NCBI GenBank assembly: GCA_963816955.1
Contig: CAWFME010000002.1
Span: forward strand, 102,112-166,111
Origin: DATFQI01 sp963816955
GTDB lineage: Bacteria; Actinomycetota; Thermoleophilia; Solirubrobacterales; Solirubrobacteraceae
Direction of reading: 5' to 3'
Length of the DNA: 64,000 bases
Below, one piece after another: positions 43,627 through 51,616 of the stretch (its first letter is position 1; each line of letters begins with the position of its first letter). The translations under genes were made by a program, and so were the position numbers. Below the pieces are notes generated by a model. It searched no databases, was not told the origin of the DNA, and saw only the letters and a program-made list of their open reading frames with translations.

Positions 43627-44927
43627 CAGAAGCTGGAGAGCGCCTTCTCGATCTCGTCCTGGGCGTTCTTCAGCGCGTCCTCCGGGCTCTGCTGGCCCGC
43701 GATCGCCGCGTTGACGTTCTTGTAGATCGCGGTCGAGATCTGCGGATACACGGGGGAGACGGGCCGCGACGTCGCGTTCTCGACCGCCGTCAGCAGCTCC
43801 TTGGCGTACGGGAGCGTCTTGACGACCGACTCGTCGTCGTAGAGCTGCGGCATCGTCGGCGGCAGCGCGTACTTGGCCGCGTCGCGCTTGAGCGTCTCCT
43901 CCGAGGTCCAGTAGTCCAGCCACACGATCGAGGCCTCGGGGACGTCGGTGTAGGCGCTCACGACCGGCCCGTTGCCGCCCAGCACGCCGCCGTCGCCGGC
44001 GCCCTCGAACGGCGGCAGCGGCGAGACCGCGAGCTTGTCCTTGACCTTCGGCGCCTTCTTGCCGAGCGCGTAGGCGTAGCTCCAGTTGCGCATGAACGTC
44101 GCCTTGCCCGACTCGAACGCGATCCGGGCCGGCTCCTCCATGTAGGTCCGGCTCGCCTTGACCGCGCCGCCGGACTTCATGCCGTCGACCATCAGCTGCA
44201 GCGCCTCGAGGTTCTCGGGCGAGTCGACCTCGGCCTTCGAGCCGTCCTCGGAGAGGATCTTGCCGCCCGCGGCGGAGGACAGCTCGACGAAGTTGCACGT
44301 CAGGCCCTCGTACGGGGCGCCCTGGTAGGCGAAGCCGTCGTTGGCGGCGCCCTGCTCGTAGAGCTCCTGCCACGTCGCGGGCGGCTCCGGCACCTGGTCG
44401 GTGCGGCGGTACAGCAGGCCCGCGCCGGTCACCTGCGGCAGGCCCCAGAGCTTGCCGTCGTACTCGTAGGAGGACAGCGTGGACTCGATGAACTCGTCCT
44501 TGCGCGGCGTCGCGTAGTCGCTGAGGTCCAGGATCCACCCCTGCTGGGCGAACTCCGCGGTCCAGATGATGTCGGACTGCAGCACGTCGCACTCGTCGGA
44601 CTTGGCCTGCGCGCGCTGGATGAACTGGTTGCGGACCTCGGTCGCGTCGGCGGCCAGCTCGCGCTTGACGACCTTGATGCCGTCGGCCTCGTGCTCGGCG
44701 TTGAAGAGCTTGATCGCCTCGGTGAGCGCGCCGCTGGTGTCCTTGCCGGCGCACATCGTGACCGTGCCCTTGGCGCCCTGCGCGGCGTCGAGCGTCGGCG
44801 CCTTCTTCGCGCCCTTGGTGGCGCCCTGCTCGGAGCTGCGGCTCCCGCCGCCGCCACCGCCTTCGTCGCCGCAACCCGCCAGCGCGAGCGCCGCCACCGT
44901 CACTGCCACAGCCAGTCTGACCGTCAT
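43626..44927 (-). CDS. ABC sugar-type solute-binding lipoprotein (family 1)
   Basis: 433 residues. The signal peptide ends in a lipobox LAGC with the lipidated Cys near residue 19, followed by a Gly/Ser linker. The body resembles family 1 (maltose/trehalose-type) solute-binding proteins: VRNQFIQRAQAKSDECDVLQ then DIIWTAEFAQQGWILDLSDY, YDGKLWGLPQVTGAGLLYRR and AGDGGVLGGNGPVVSAYTDV. It captures a sugar or oligosaccharide outside the cell. No permease or ATPase genes are next to it, so it must use a transporter encoded elsewhere. It overlaps the oxidoreductase start by one base. Confidence 0.92.
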   Translation of the reverse strand: MTVRLAVAVTVAALALAGCGDEGGGGGGSRSSEQGATKGAKKAPTLDAAQGAKGTVTMCAGKDTSGALTEAIKLFNAEHEADGIKVVKRELAADATEVRNQFIQRAQAKSDECDVLQSDIIWTAEFAQQGWILDLSDYATPRKDEFIESTLSSYEYDGKLWGLPQVTGAGLLYRRTDQVPEPPATWQELYEQGAANDGFAYQGAPYEGLTCNFVELSSAAGGKILSEDGSKAEVDSPENLEALQLMVDGMKSGGAVKASRTYMEEPARIAFESGKATFMRNWSYAYALGKKAPKVKDKLAVSPLPPFEGAGDGGVLGGNGPVVSAYTDVPEASIVWLDYWTSEETLKRDAAKYALPPTMPQLYDDESVVKTLPYAKELLTAVENATSRPVSPVYPQISTAIYKNVNAAIAGQQSPEDALKNAQDEIEKALSSF

Positions 44928-44969
44928 CGCATGACCTCCCGCGGGCAGCCTCCCCGGGATCGCGGCAGG

Positions 44970-45734
44970 CTAAGCGCGGCGGGCGTTGCGCGCGCGCCGC
45001 AGCGCGCGGCGCAGCGTGCCCGTGACGAGCGCACCGAGCGGGCGGCTGGTCTCCAACGTGTAGCGGCGCGGCTCGCCCGGCGCCTTGCGCGCCCAGCCCC
45101 ACCACTCGTCCTGCACGCGCAGCTCGGTGAAGCTCGGGTGCTGGGCGACGATCAGGTCGAAGACCGCGCGCAGGTGCGGCTGGGTGCGCTCGGGCTCGGT
45201 GAGCTCGCGGTGCACGATCCCGTCGGTGGCCTCGCGGCCCGGATCCTGGGCGTAGGTCCAGTCGAGGTCGTCCATCAGCAGCCAGCCGCCGGGGCGCAGG
45301 AGCTTCTCGACCAGCACGACCGCGAGCCCGTCGACGGTCCAGTTCTTCGCGCCGTCGAGGTAGACGAAGTCGAAGCGCGGCTCGCAGTTGCCGTGAGCGT
45401 CCGAGCGGGCCCGCACCTGCTCCTTGAGCCACCACGTGTAGGTGGAGAACTCGCGCACGACCTCGACCCGGTCGGCGATCCCCGCGCGGGCGAGCACGTC
45501 CTCGGGGGAGGGGACGTAGGCGGAGCCCGCGAAGTCGACGGTGACCAGCCGCCCGGCGCCGTTGTCGGCCAGCGCGGCGGCCATGTAGGCGGCGCCGACG
45601 CCGTGCGCCGTGCCGAGCTCGAGCACCTCCGCGGGCCGCGTGGCGCGCACGTGGTCGTAGACGACCCGGCCCTGCTCGGGGGACATGAACGGCACGCCGG
45701 CGACCGCCGCGGCGACGCCGTCGAAGGAGCTCAG
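44970..45734 (-). CDS. SAM-dependent O-methyltransferase-like protein
   Basis: About 254 residues with the SAM-binding stretch VLELGTAHGVGAAYMAAAL, the acidic VTVDFAG strand end and FDFVYLDGAKNWTVDGLAVV, then LLRPGGWLLMDDLDW. These are typical of the Methyltransf_24 and catechol O-methyltransferase-like group. The start is uncertain. CTG 45734 overlaps the kinase stop (CTGA), in the style of the GTGA overlaps elsewhere, and gives the expected LSSFDGVAAAVAG lead. GTG 45695 is the first standard codon. It is downstream of a Ser/Thr kinase gene; a functional link is unknown. Confidence 0.8.
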   Translation of the reverse strand: MSSFDGVAAAVAGVPFMSPEQGRVVYDHVRATRPAEVLELGTAHGVGAAYMAAALADNGAGRLVTVDFAGSAYVPSPEDVLARAGIADRVEVVREFSTYTWWLKEQVRARSDAHGNCEPRFDFVYLDGAKNWTVDGLAVVLVEKLLRPGGWLLMDDLDWTYAQDPGREATDGIVHRELTEPERTQPHLRAVFDLIVAQHPSFTELRVQDEWWGWARKAPGEPRRYTLETSRPLGALVTGTLRRALRRARNARRA

Positions 45735-47221
45735 CCCTTCGCCGCCTTCTTCGCGGCCTTGAGCTCCTTCGCGACCTCGCCGTTCTCGTTGTCGCCGAAG
45801 CGGTCGAGCCGCTCCTCGAGCACGGGGATCGCCTCGTCGGGGCTGCCGCTGCGGTTGAGCGCGACGCCCTTCTCGAACAGCGCGTAGCCGCACGGGTCGA
45901 GCTCGTTGGAGTTGCCGCAGGCGTCGAGCGCCTGCTGCGAGAGGTCCAGCGCCTTCGGGTAGTCGCCCGCCAGGCGGGCGTTGTAGCCCTGCACCTGCAG
46001 GTCGCGCGCCTTGCCGAGGTCGACCTCGCCCGACGGCGCGGGCGTGTCCGTGGCCTCCGGGGTGGCCGTCTCCTCGGCGGTCGCCTCCGGCGTGGCCTCG
46101 TCCTTCGGCTCCTCCGTGGCCTTCGGCGTCTCCGTCTTCTGCGGCGTGCTCTCGGCGTTCGTCGACTCGCCGCCGCTGTCGTCGCCGCCGCCGCCAGAGA
46201 GCAGCAGCACGGCGATCACGGCGATCAGCGCGGCCGTGGCCAGCGCGGCCAGCAGCACCCCGGTGTTGCGCCGGCGCGGCGCGGGGCGCCCGTCGCCGGC
46301 GGCGACCGGCGGGGCGGTGCGCGGCGGCGGGCCGCCGCCCATCAGCCGCGTGCTGCGCGTGGTGGGCGCCGGCGCGGGCGCGCTCGAGACGGCCTTATCG
46401 AGGTGGTCGACGAACTCGCCGGCGCTGGCGTAGCGTGCGTCGGGGTCCTTGTCGAGGCCGCGGGCGAGCACCGCGTCGACCTCGGGCGAGAGGTCGGGGT
46501 TGCGCGTGGAGGCGGGCTCGGGGTCGTCCTCGACGTGCGCGCGGGCCTGCGCGGCGAAGTTGTCGGCCTCGAACGGGCGGGCGCCCGTCAGCAGCTCGTA
46601 GGCGACGACCGCGAGCGCGTAGCGGTCGGAGGCCGCCGTGGCCGGGTCCCCGACGGCCTGCTCGGGGGAGATGTAGGCGGCGGTGCCGAGCACGGTGCCG
46701 GTCGCCGTCAGCTGGTCCTCGAGCGCCAGGCGGGCGATCCCGAAGTCGGCGATCGCCAGGCGGCCGGCGTCGTCGAGCAGCATGTTGGCCGGCTTGACGT
46801 CGCGGTGGACGACGTCGGCGGCATGGGCGGCGTCCAGCGCGGAGGCGGCGTCGCGCAGCCAGGCCATCGCGGTCTTCGGGCTGATCCGGTCGCCCGCGCG
46901 CAGCTTGTCGGCCAGCGTGCCGCCCTTGAGCAGCTCCATGACCATGAACGTGCGCCCGTCGTGCTCGCCGACGTCGTAGATCGTCACGACGTTCGGGTGG
47001 TTGGAGACCGCGGCGGCGGCGCGCGCCTCACGCTGGAAGCGCTGGCGTGCGCGATCGTCCTCGGACAGGTGCGAGGCGAGCAGCTTGACCGCGACGGCCC
47101 GGGCCAGGAGCTCGTCCTGGGCTTCCCAGACGCTCGCCATCCCGCCGTTGGCGATGTGGCGGATGACGCGGTAGCGATCAGGCAGGGAGATGCGAGCTGT
47201 GCTCGATGACGGCACGCTCAC
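45731..47221 (-). CDS. PknB-type membrane Ser/Thr protein kinase with TPR-like exported tail
   Basis: 496 residues. The kinase domain (about 17-275) has the glycine loop IANGGMASVWEA, Lys46 in VAVKLL, HRDVKPAN with Asp141, DFG at 159-161 and a threonine-rich activation loop TATGTVLGTAAYISPEQAVG. A Pro-rich juxtamembrane region and one membrane helix (LLAALATAALIAVIAVLLL, about 325-343) follow. The extracytoplasmic part starts with a Thr/Glu/Pro-rich linker and ends in a TPR-like repeat region (LQVQGYNARLAGDYPKALDL; GYALFEKGVALNRSGSPDEA). There are no PASTA repeats, so the signal sensed differs from classic PknB. The start is GTG 47221, 41 nt from rpmB. Confidence 0.93.
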   Translation of the reverse strand: MSVPSSSTARISLPDRYRVIRHIANGGMASVWEAQDELLARAVAVKLLASHLSEDDRARQRFQREARAAAAVSNHPNVVTIYDVGEHDGRTFMVMELLKGGTLADKLRAGDRISPKTAMAWLRDAASALDAAHAADVVHRDVKPANMLLDDAGRLAIADFGIARLALEDQLTATGTVLGTAAYISPEQAVGDPATAASDRYALAVVAYELLTGARPFEADNFAAQARAHVEDDPEPASTRNPDLSPEVDAVLARGLDKDPDARYASAGEFVDHLDKAVSSAPAPAPTTRSTRLMGGGPPPRTAPPVAAGDGRPAPRRRNTGVLLAALATAALIAVIAVLLLSGGGGDDSGGESTNAESTPQKTETPKATEEPKDEATPEATAEETATPEATDTPAPSGEVDLGKARDLQVQGYNARLAGDYPKALDLSQQALDACGNSNELDPCGYALFEKGVALNRSGSPDEAIPVLEERLDRFGDNENGEVAKELKAAKKAAKG

Positions 47222-47262
47222 ACCGTACCCAAGCCACCCGGACGCTATGCTTCCCGGCCGCT

Positions 47263-47454
47263 ATGGCTCGAGTCTGTCATTCCTGCGGCAAGCGCCCCGC
47301 CTTCGGCCAGTCCCGCTCGCACTCCATGGTCGCCACCAAGCGGCGGTTCGACCCGAACCTCCAGAAGGTGCGCATCCGCGAGGCGAACGGCGCCCCGGCG
47401 CGTGTGTACGTCTGCACGCGCTGCCTGAAGGCCGGCAAGATCACCAAGGCTTGA
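47263..47454 (+). CDS. rpmB: 50S ribosomal protein L28, zinc-binding form
   Basis: 63-residue ribosomal protein. The N-terminus MARVCHSCGKRPAFG and the C-terminal CTRCLKAGKITK each carry a CxxC pair, the zinc-binding (C+) form of L28. HSMVATKRRFDPNLQKVRI in the middle is the family core. ATG 47263 is the natural start. It is divergent from the kinase gene with 41 nt between them and is followed by the FakA-like gene, an arrangement common in bacteria. Confidence 0.96.
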   Translation: MARVCHSCGKRPAFGQSRSHSMVATKRRFDPNLQKVRIREANGAPARVYVCTRCLKAGKITKA

Positions 47455-47470
47455 CCGCGGCGCCTGCGCC

Positions 47471-49108
47471 GTGGCCGATCCGAGCCTGATCCGCTTCCGC
47501 GCCGTCGTCGAGGGCGCGCTCGCGCAGCTCGAGGCCCGGCGCGAGGAGGTCAACGACCTCAACGTCTTCCCCGTCGCCGACGGGGACACGGGCGACAACA
47601 TGGCGTTGACGCTGCGCGCGGTGCTCGACGAGCTCGACCGCCTCTCCGCGCAGGGCGACATCGACGAGATCGGCCGCGACGAGCTCGTGGACTCCGTGGC
47701 CCGCGCCGCCCTGCTGGGCGCGCGCGGCAACTCGGGCGTGATCCTCTCCCAGCTGATCCGCGGCGCCGCCGAGGAGCTGATCTCCCGCCCCGGCGAGCTC
47801 GTCGACCCGGTGCTGATCGGCGCGGCGATGGCGCGCGCGTCCGACCGCGCCTACGGCTCCGTGCGCGAGCCGGCCGAGGGCACGATCCTCACCGTGGTGC
47901 GCGAGATGGCGCACCGCGTGGCCAGTGAGATCGCGCACATGGAGCAGCCGCGGCTGGTCGAGCGGGTCCCGCAGGAGCAGCAGAACGAGATGATCGCGGC
48001 CGTGCTGGAGGGCGCGCTCGCCTCGGGTGAGGCCAGCGTCAAGCGCGGCCCGGACCTGCTGCAGGTGCTGCGCGACGCGGGCGTCGTCGACGCCGGCGGC
48101 TACGGCCTGACGATCATCTTCGCCGGCGTGATCGCGGCGCTGCGCGGCGCCGAGCCGCCGCCGCTCGACCACCACGCCCCGGCGCGCGTCACCCATCCCC
48201 AGCACGAGTCCTCGACCTTCCGCTTCTGCACGAACTTCGCCGTCGAGGGCGAGAACCTGGACTCGACGGACTGGCTGCGGCCGCTCGAGGAGCTCGGCGA
48301 CTCCGTGCTCGTGGTCGGCGAGCGCACGACGCTGAAGGTCCACGTCCACACGGACGACCCGGAGGCGGCGACGGCGCTGTTCGCACAGGCCGGCGCGGTC
48401 TCCCACCTCGACGTCGCCGACATGCACGAGCAGGTCGCCCAGCGCACGAGCCGGCTGGCGCAGCCCGTCCAGCGCTGCGCGGCGCTCGCGGTCGTGGCCG
48501 GGGAGGGCATGCGCGAGCTGTTCGAGAGCGTGGGGGCGTTCGCGCTCGACGGCGGCCCCACGCTGAACCCGTCGACCTACGAGCTGCTCGCGGGCATCCA
48601 CGAGGCGCCCGCCGAGGAGGTCGTCGTGCTGCCGAACTCCCCGAACGTCGTGATGGCGGCCGAGGAAGCCGCCGGGCTCTCCGAGAAGGACGTCCGCGTC
48701 GTGCCCTCACGCTCGATGCAGGCGGGCCTCGCCGCCGCCGTAGCGCTCGAGCCCGGGCGCTCCTGCGAGGCCAACGCGACCGCGATGGGCGAGGCGCTGA
48801 CCCACGTGCGCACGGGCTCGGTCACGGGCGCGGCGCGCGACGACGCGGCCGAGGCGACGCCGCGCTTCCGCGCCGGCGACGCCGTCGGCTTCGTCGAGGA
48901 GCAGCTCTTCGCCTGGGGCGACGTGGCCGAGACGCTCGAGGCCGTACTCGCCGAGCTCGGCCAAGAGGCCGAGCTCGTCACCCTGATCGAGGGGGAGGGC
49001 GCGCCGCTCGGGGGCGAGCAGGTCGCCGGCCTCGCACCCGACGGGATCGAGCTCGAGTACGAGCGCGGCGGCCAGCCCGCCTACTGGTGGCTCATCGCCG
49101 CCGAGTAG
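47471..49108 (+). CDS. DAK2 domain / fatty acid kinase FakA-like protein
   Basis: 545 residues. The N-terminal DAK2 domain has NDLNVFPVADGDTGDNMALT (ATP/Mg2+ site with Asp residues) and LLGARGNSGVILSQLIRG, the hallmarks of the YloV/FakA family. The central and C-terminal parts (FCTNFAVEGENLD, ERTTLKVHVHTDDPEAATAL, EVVVLPNSPNVVMAAEEAAG) match the DegV-partner region. In firmicutes this protein phosphorylates FakB-bound fatty acids. That role is assumed here by family, not shown. GTG 47471 follows rpmB by 16 nt. Normally recG follows; here four genes intervene. Confidence 0.92.
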   Translation: MADPSLIRFRAVVEGALAQLEARREEVNDLNVFPVADGDTGDNMALTLRAVLDELDRLSAQGDIDEIGRDELVDSVARAALLGARGNSGVILSQLIRGAAEELISRPGELVDPVLIGAAMARASDRAYGSVREPAEGTILTVVREMAHRVASEIAHMEQPRLVERVPQEQQNEMIAAVLEGALASGEASVKRGPDLLQVLRDAGVVDAGGYGLTIIFAGVIAALRGAEPPPLDHHAPARVTHPQHESSTFRFCTNFAVEGENLDSTDWLRPLEELGDSVLVVGERTTLKVHVHTDDPEAATALFAQAGAVSHLDVADMHEQVAQRTSRLAQPVQRCAALAVVAGEGMRELFESVGAFALDGGPTLNPSTYELLAGIHEAPAEEVVVLPNSPNVVMAAEEAAGLSEKDVRVVPSRSMQAGLAAAVALEPGRSCEANATAMGEALTHVRTGSVTGAARDDAAEATPRFRAGDAVGFVEEQLFAWGDVAETLEAVLAELGQEAELVTLIEGEGAPLGGEQVAGLAPDGIELEYERGGQPAYWWLIAAE

Positions 49109-49721
49109 CCAGCAGCGCGACCGCCACCGCCAGCACCAGCGTCCGCATCGCAGTCGGCGCCGGCACGAACGCCAGCACGGCGCCCACCAGCAGCGCGATC
49201 GACGGGCCGCGCGAGAGCACGCCGGCGCGGAGCGTGGCGAGGGCGAAGCACGCCCATCCGATCGAGAAGGCGAGGTAGGAGACGATGTAGCCCGCCAGCA
49301 GGGCGCCGTCCGTGGAGCGGTCGAGCACGGCGGGCGCCACGTCGGCGAGGTAGGAGACGGTGACGAGCGTGTCCCACGCCCCACCGGCCGCGAGCATCGT
49401 CCCGGCGAGCGCGAGCAGCGCGCTCGCGTGGCCGAAGCGCGAGAGGGCGGTCTCCTGCGCGCGGTAGAGCCCGAGCAGCGCGATCGCGAGCAGGATCAGC
49501 ACGGCCAGCGCGGCGCCCGTGGCCAGCAGCCAGCGCGCAGACCCGCCGGCCTCGCTCATGTCGGCCGTGAGGATCGGGATCGCGGCGGCGATCGAGAACA
49601 CGCCGACGAGCGGCGCCGCCACCGCCGCGCGGGCGCCCCAGCGCACCAGGGTGGGCTGCTCCTGGCCCGCGGCGCTCCCACGCAGCGGCACGGCGGCGGC
49701 CATCGTTTCCATGTCCGTCAT
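49092..49721 (-). CDS. Multi-pass membrane protein of unknown function
   Basis: 209 residues with about six hydrophobic helices (for example AAVAAPLVGVFSIAAAIPIL, ALAVLILLAIALLGLY, GHASALLALAGTMLAAGG, YIVSYLAFSIGWACFALATL and two near the C-terminus). GAGGAGG lies 7 nt before ATG 49721, so this start is well supported. It is divergent from a histidine kinase gene (135 nt spacer), a typical position for a target membrane protein of that two-component system. Its 3' end overlaps the FakA-like gene by 17 nt. Family not recognised. Confidence 0.75.
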   Translation of the reverse strand: MTDMETMAAAVPLRGSAAGQEQPTLVRWGARAAVAAPLVGVFSIAAAIPILTADMSEAGGSARWLLATGAALAVLILLAIALLGLYRAQETALSRFGHASALLALAGTMLAAGGAWDTLVTVSYLADVAPAVLDRSTDGALLAGYIVSYLAFSIGWACFALATLRAGVLSRGPSIALLVGAVLAFVPAPTAMRTLVLAVAVALLATRRR

Positions 49722-49856
49722 CGTCGACCTCCTCGGCCGGTCGGGGTGTGGCGAGACGGTCGCACTGCCGCGGCCCGCCGTCGTCGGGCCACGGTCGGGT
49801 CCCGGATCGTCCCCCGGTATGACGCGATCCACCTGATCCGTGCGTATGGTCGCCCC

Positions 49857-50963
49857 GTGCAGCCGCTCCGCCGCCTCGCGACGCACGACGTGACGATCGC
49901 CGCCGCGCTGCTCGTGCTCGCGCAGGCCGAGAGCTGGCTCAGCCCGGAGACCGCCGGCCGGCGGCCGGAGGTGGCGCTCTGGACGGCGCTCATGGCGACC
50001 GCGCTGGCGTGGCGCCGCAGCCGGCCGCTCGCCTCGCTGGCGGGTGCGATGGCCGGCGTCGCCGCGCTCGCGCTCACCGGCGGGATGCCGACGATGGCGT
50101 TCCTGCTGCCGGCGGGCGTGCTGGCGCTGTACTCGTGCGGGGCGCACGCCCGCGGCGAGCGGGCCGTGATCGGCCTCGGCGTCGCGCTCGCCGCCGTCGG
50201 GCTCGGCGCCGCGCGGACGCCGGACCCGACCGTGACCGACCTCACCGCGCCGGCGATGATCTTCACCGGGGCGTGGCTCGTCGGGCGCAGCCAGCTCGTC
50301 CGGCGCATGCGCCTCGGGCGGGCCGAGGCGCGCGCGGAGGCGGCGGCCGCCGAGGAGCGGCGCCGCATCGCGCGCGAGCTGCACGACATCGTCGCCCATC
50401 GCGTGAGCACGATCGTGGTGCAGGCCGAGGCGGGCCGGGCCGGCGCCGACGAGCCGGGGCACGCCGAGACGGCCTTCGAGGCGATCGCCGGCTCCGCGCG
50501 GATCGCGCTCGGGGAGCTGCGCAGCCTGCTCGGGGTCCTGCGCGACGACGGCGAGGCCGCCGCAACCGCGCCCCAGCCGGGCCTCGAGCAGCTCGAGGCG
50601 CTGTTCGAGGAGACCCGAGGAGCCGGGGTGCCGGTGTCCGCGAAGGTCGACGGCGAGCTCGCGGGCCTGCCCGCCGAGGTCGACCTGGCCGCCTACCGCG
50701 TCGTGCAGGAGGCGTTGACGAACGTGCTCCGCCACGCGCGCACCCCGGCGGAGGTCGCGATCCGCCGTGAGCGCGCGGCGGTCGCCGTCGAGGTCCGCAA
50801 CCCGCTGCCGGAGGCCGGCTTCCCGGCCCACGCGGGCGGTGCCGGACAGGGTCTGGCCGGCATGCGCGAGCGCGTCCGGGTCTCGCACGGCGTGTTCAGC
50901 GCCGGGCCGGCCGGGAACGAGTTCGTGGTCCGCGCGACGCTGCCGCTGGAGGGCGCGGCGTGA
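49857..50963 (+). CDS. NarL-type sensor histidine kinase
   Basis: 368 residues. The N-terminal 150 form several membrane helices (ALLVLAQAESWL, LMATALAWRRS, LASLAGAMAGVAALAL, AVIGLGVALAAVGLG). A coiled stretch leads to the HisKA_3 dimerisation helix with phospho-acceptor His in ERRRIARELHDIVAHRVSTI. The ATP-binding part contains VVQEALTNVLRHA (N box) and GAGQGLAGMRERV (G box). There is no large sensor domain, so it probably senses a membrane or envelope signal. GTG 49857 is the start. It is coupled to the response regulator (GTGA at 50960). Confidence 0.93.
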   Translation: MQPLRRLATHDVTIAAALLVLAQAESWLSPETAGRRPEVALWTALMATALAWRRSRPLASLAGAMAGVAALALTGGMPTMAFLLPAGVLALYSCGAHARGERAVIGLGVALAAVGLGAARTPDPTVTDLTAPAMIFTGAWLVGRSQLVRRMRLGRAEARAEAAAAEERRRIARELHDIVAHRVSTIVVQAEAGRAGADEPGHAETAFEAIAGSARIALGELRSLLGVLRDDGEAAATAPQPGLEQLEALFEETRGAGVPVSAKVDGELAGLPAEVDLAAYRVVQEALTNVLRHARTPAEVAIRRERAAVAVEVRNPLPEAGFPAHAGGAGQGLAGMRERVRVSHGVFSAGPAGNEFVVRATLPLEGAA

Positions 50964-51613
50964 CGTCGGTGCTCGTGGCCGACGACCAGGAGCTGGTGCG
51001 CGCGGGGCTGCGCACGATCCTCGAGCGCCGCGACGGGATCGACGTGCTCGGGGAGGCCTCCGACGGCCGCGAGGCGGTGCGCGAGGCGCGGCGGCTGCGG
51101 CCCGACGTGGTCCTGATGGACGTCCGCATGCCGGTGCTCGACGGGATCGCCGCGACGCGCGAGCTGGCCGGCTCCCCGTGCCGGGTGCTGATGCTCACCA
51201 CCTTCGACCTCGACGAGTACGTCTACGACGCCTTGCGCGCCGGAGCGAGCGGCTTCCTGCTCAAGGACGCGCCGCCCGACCGGCTCGTCGAGGCGATCCG
51301 CGCGGTCGCGGCCGGCGACGTGTTGCTGGCGCCATCGATCACCCGCCGGCTCGTGGAGCGCTACGCGGGCGGGCCGGGCGCCGCGGCTCCCCCCGGCCTC
51401 GACGAGCTCACCGCCCGCGAGCGCGAGGTCCTCGTGCTGATCGCGCGCGGGCTCTCCAACACCGAGATCGCCGCCGAGCTGGTCGTGAGCATGCCGACCG
51501 TCAAGACCCACGTCGGCCGCGTGTTCCTCAAGCTCGGGCTGCGCGACCGTGCGCAGGCCGTCATCGTCGCCTACGAGGCCGGGCTCGTCCGCGCCGGCGA
51601 CGATCATGCTTGA
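50960..51613 (+). CDS. NarL/FixJ-family response regulator, partner of the upstream kinase
   Basis: 217 residues: receiver with DD at 8-9, Asp54 in VVLMDVRMPVLDG, Thr in LMLTTFDLDEYVY and Lys in FLLKDAPPDRL, then a LuxR-type HTH (LTAREREVLVLIARGLSNTE, VKTHVGRVFLKLGL). It ends RAQAVIVAYEAGLVRAGD, the tail found as a fossil at 32510-32563. It would regulate transcription when phosphorylated by the neighbouring kinase. The divergent membrane protein gene at 49092-49721 is a natural first target, by inference. Confidence 0.94.
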   Translation: MTSVLVADDQELVRAGLRTILERRDGIDVLGEASDGREAVREARRLRPDVVLMDVRMPVLDGIAATRELAGSPCRVLMLTTFDLDEYVYDALRAGASGFLLKDAPPDRLVEAIRAVAAGDVLLAPSITRRLVERYAGGPGAAAPPGLDELTAREREVLVLIARGLSNTEIAAELVVSMPTVKTHVGRVFLKLGLRDRAQAVIVAYEAGLVRAGDDHA

Positions 51614-51616
51614 TCC

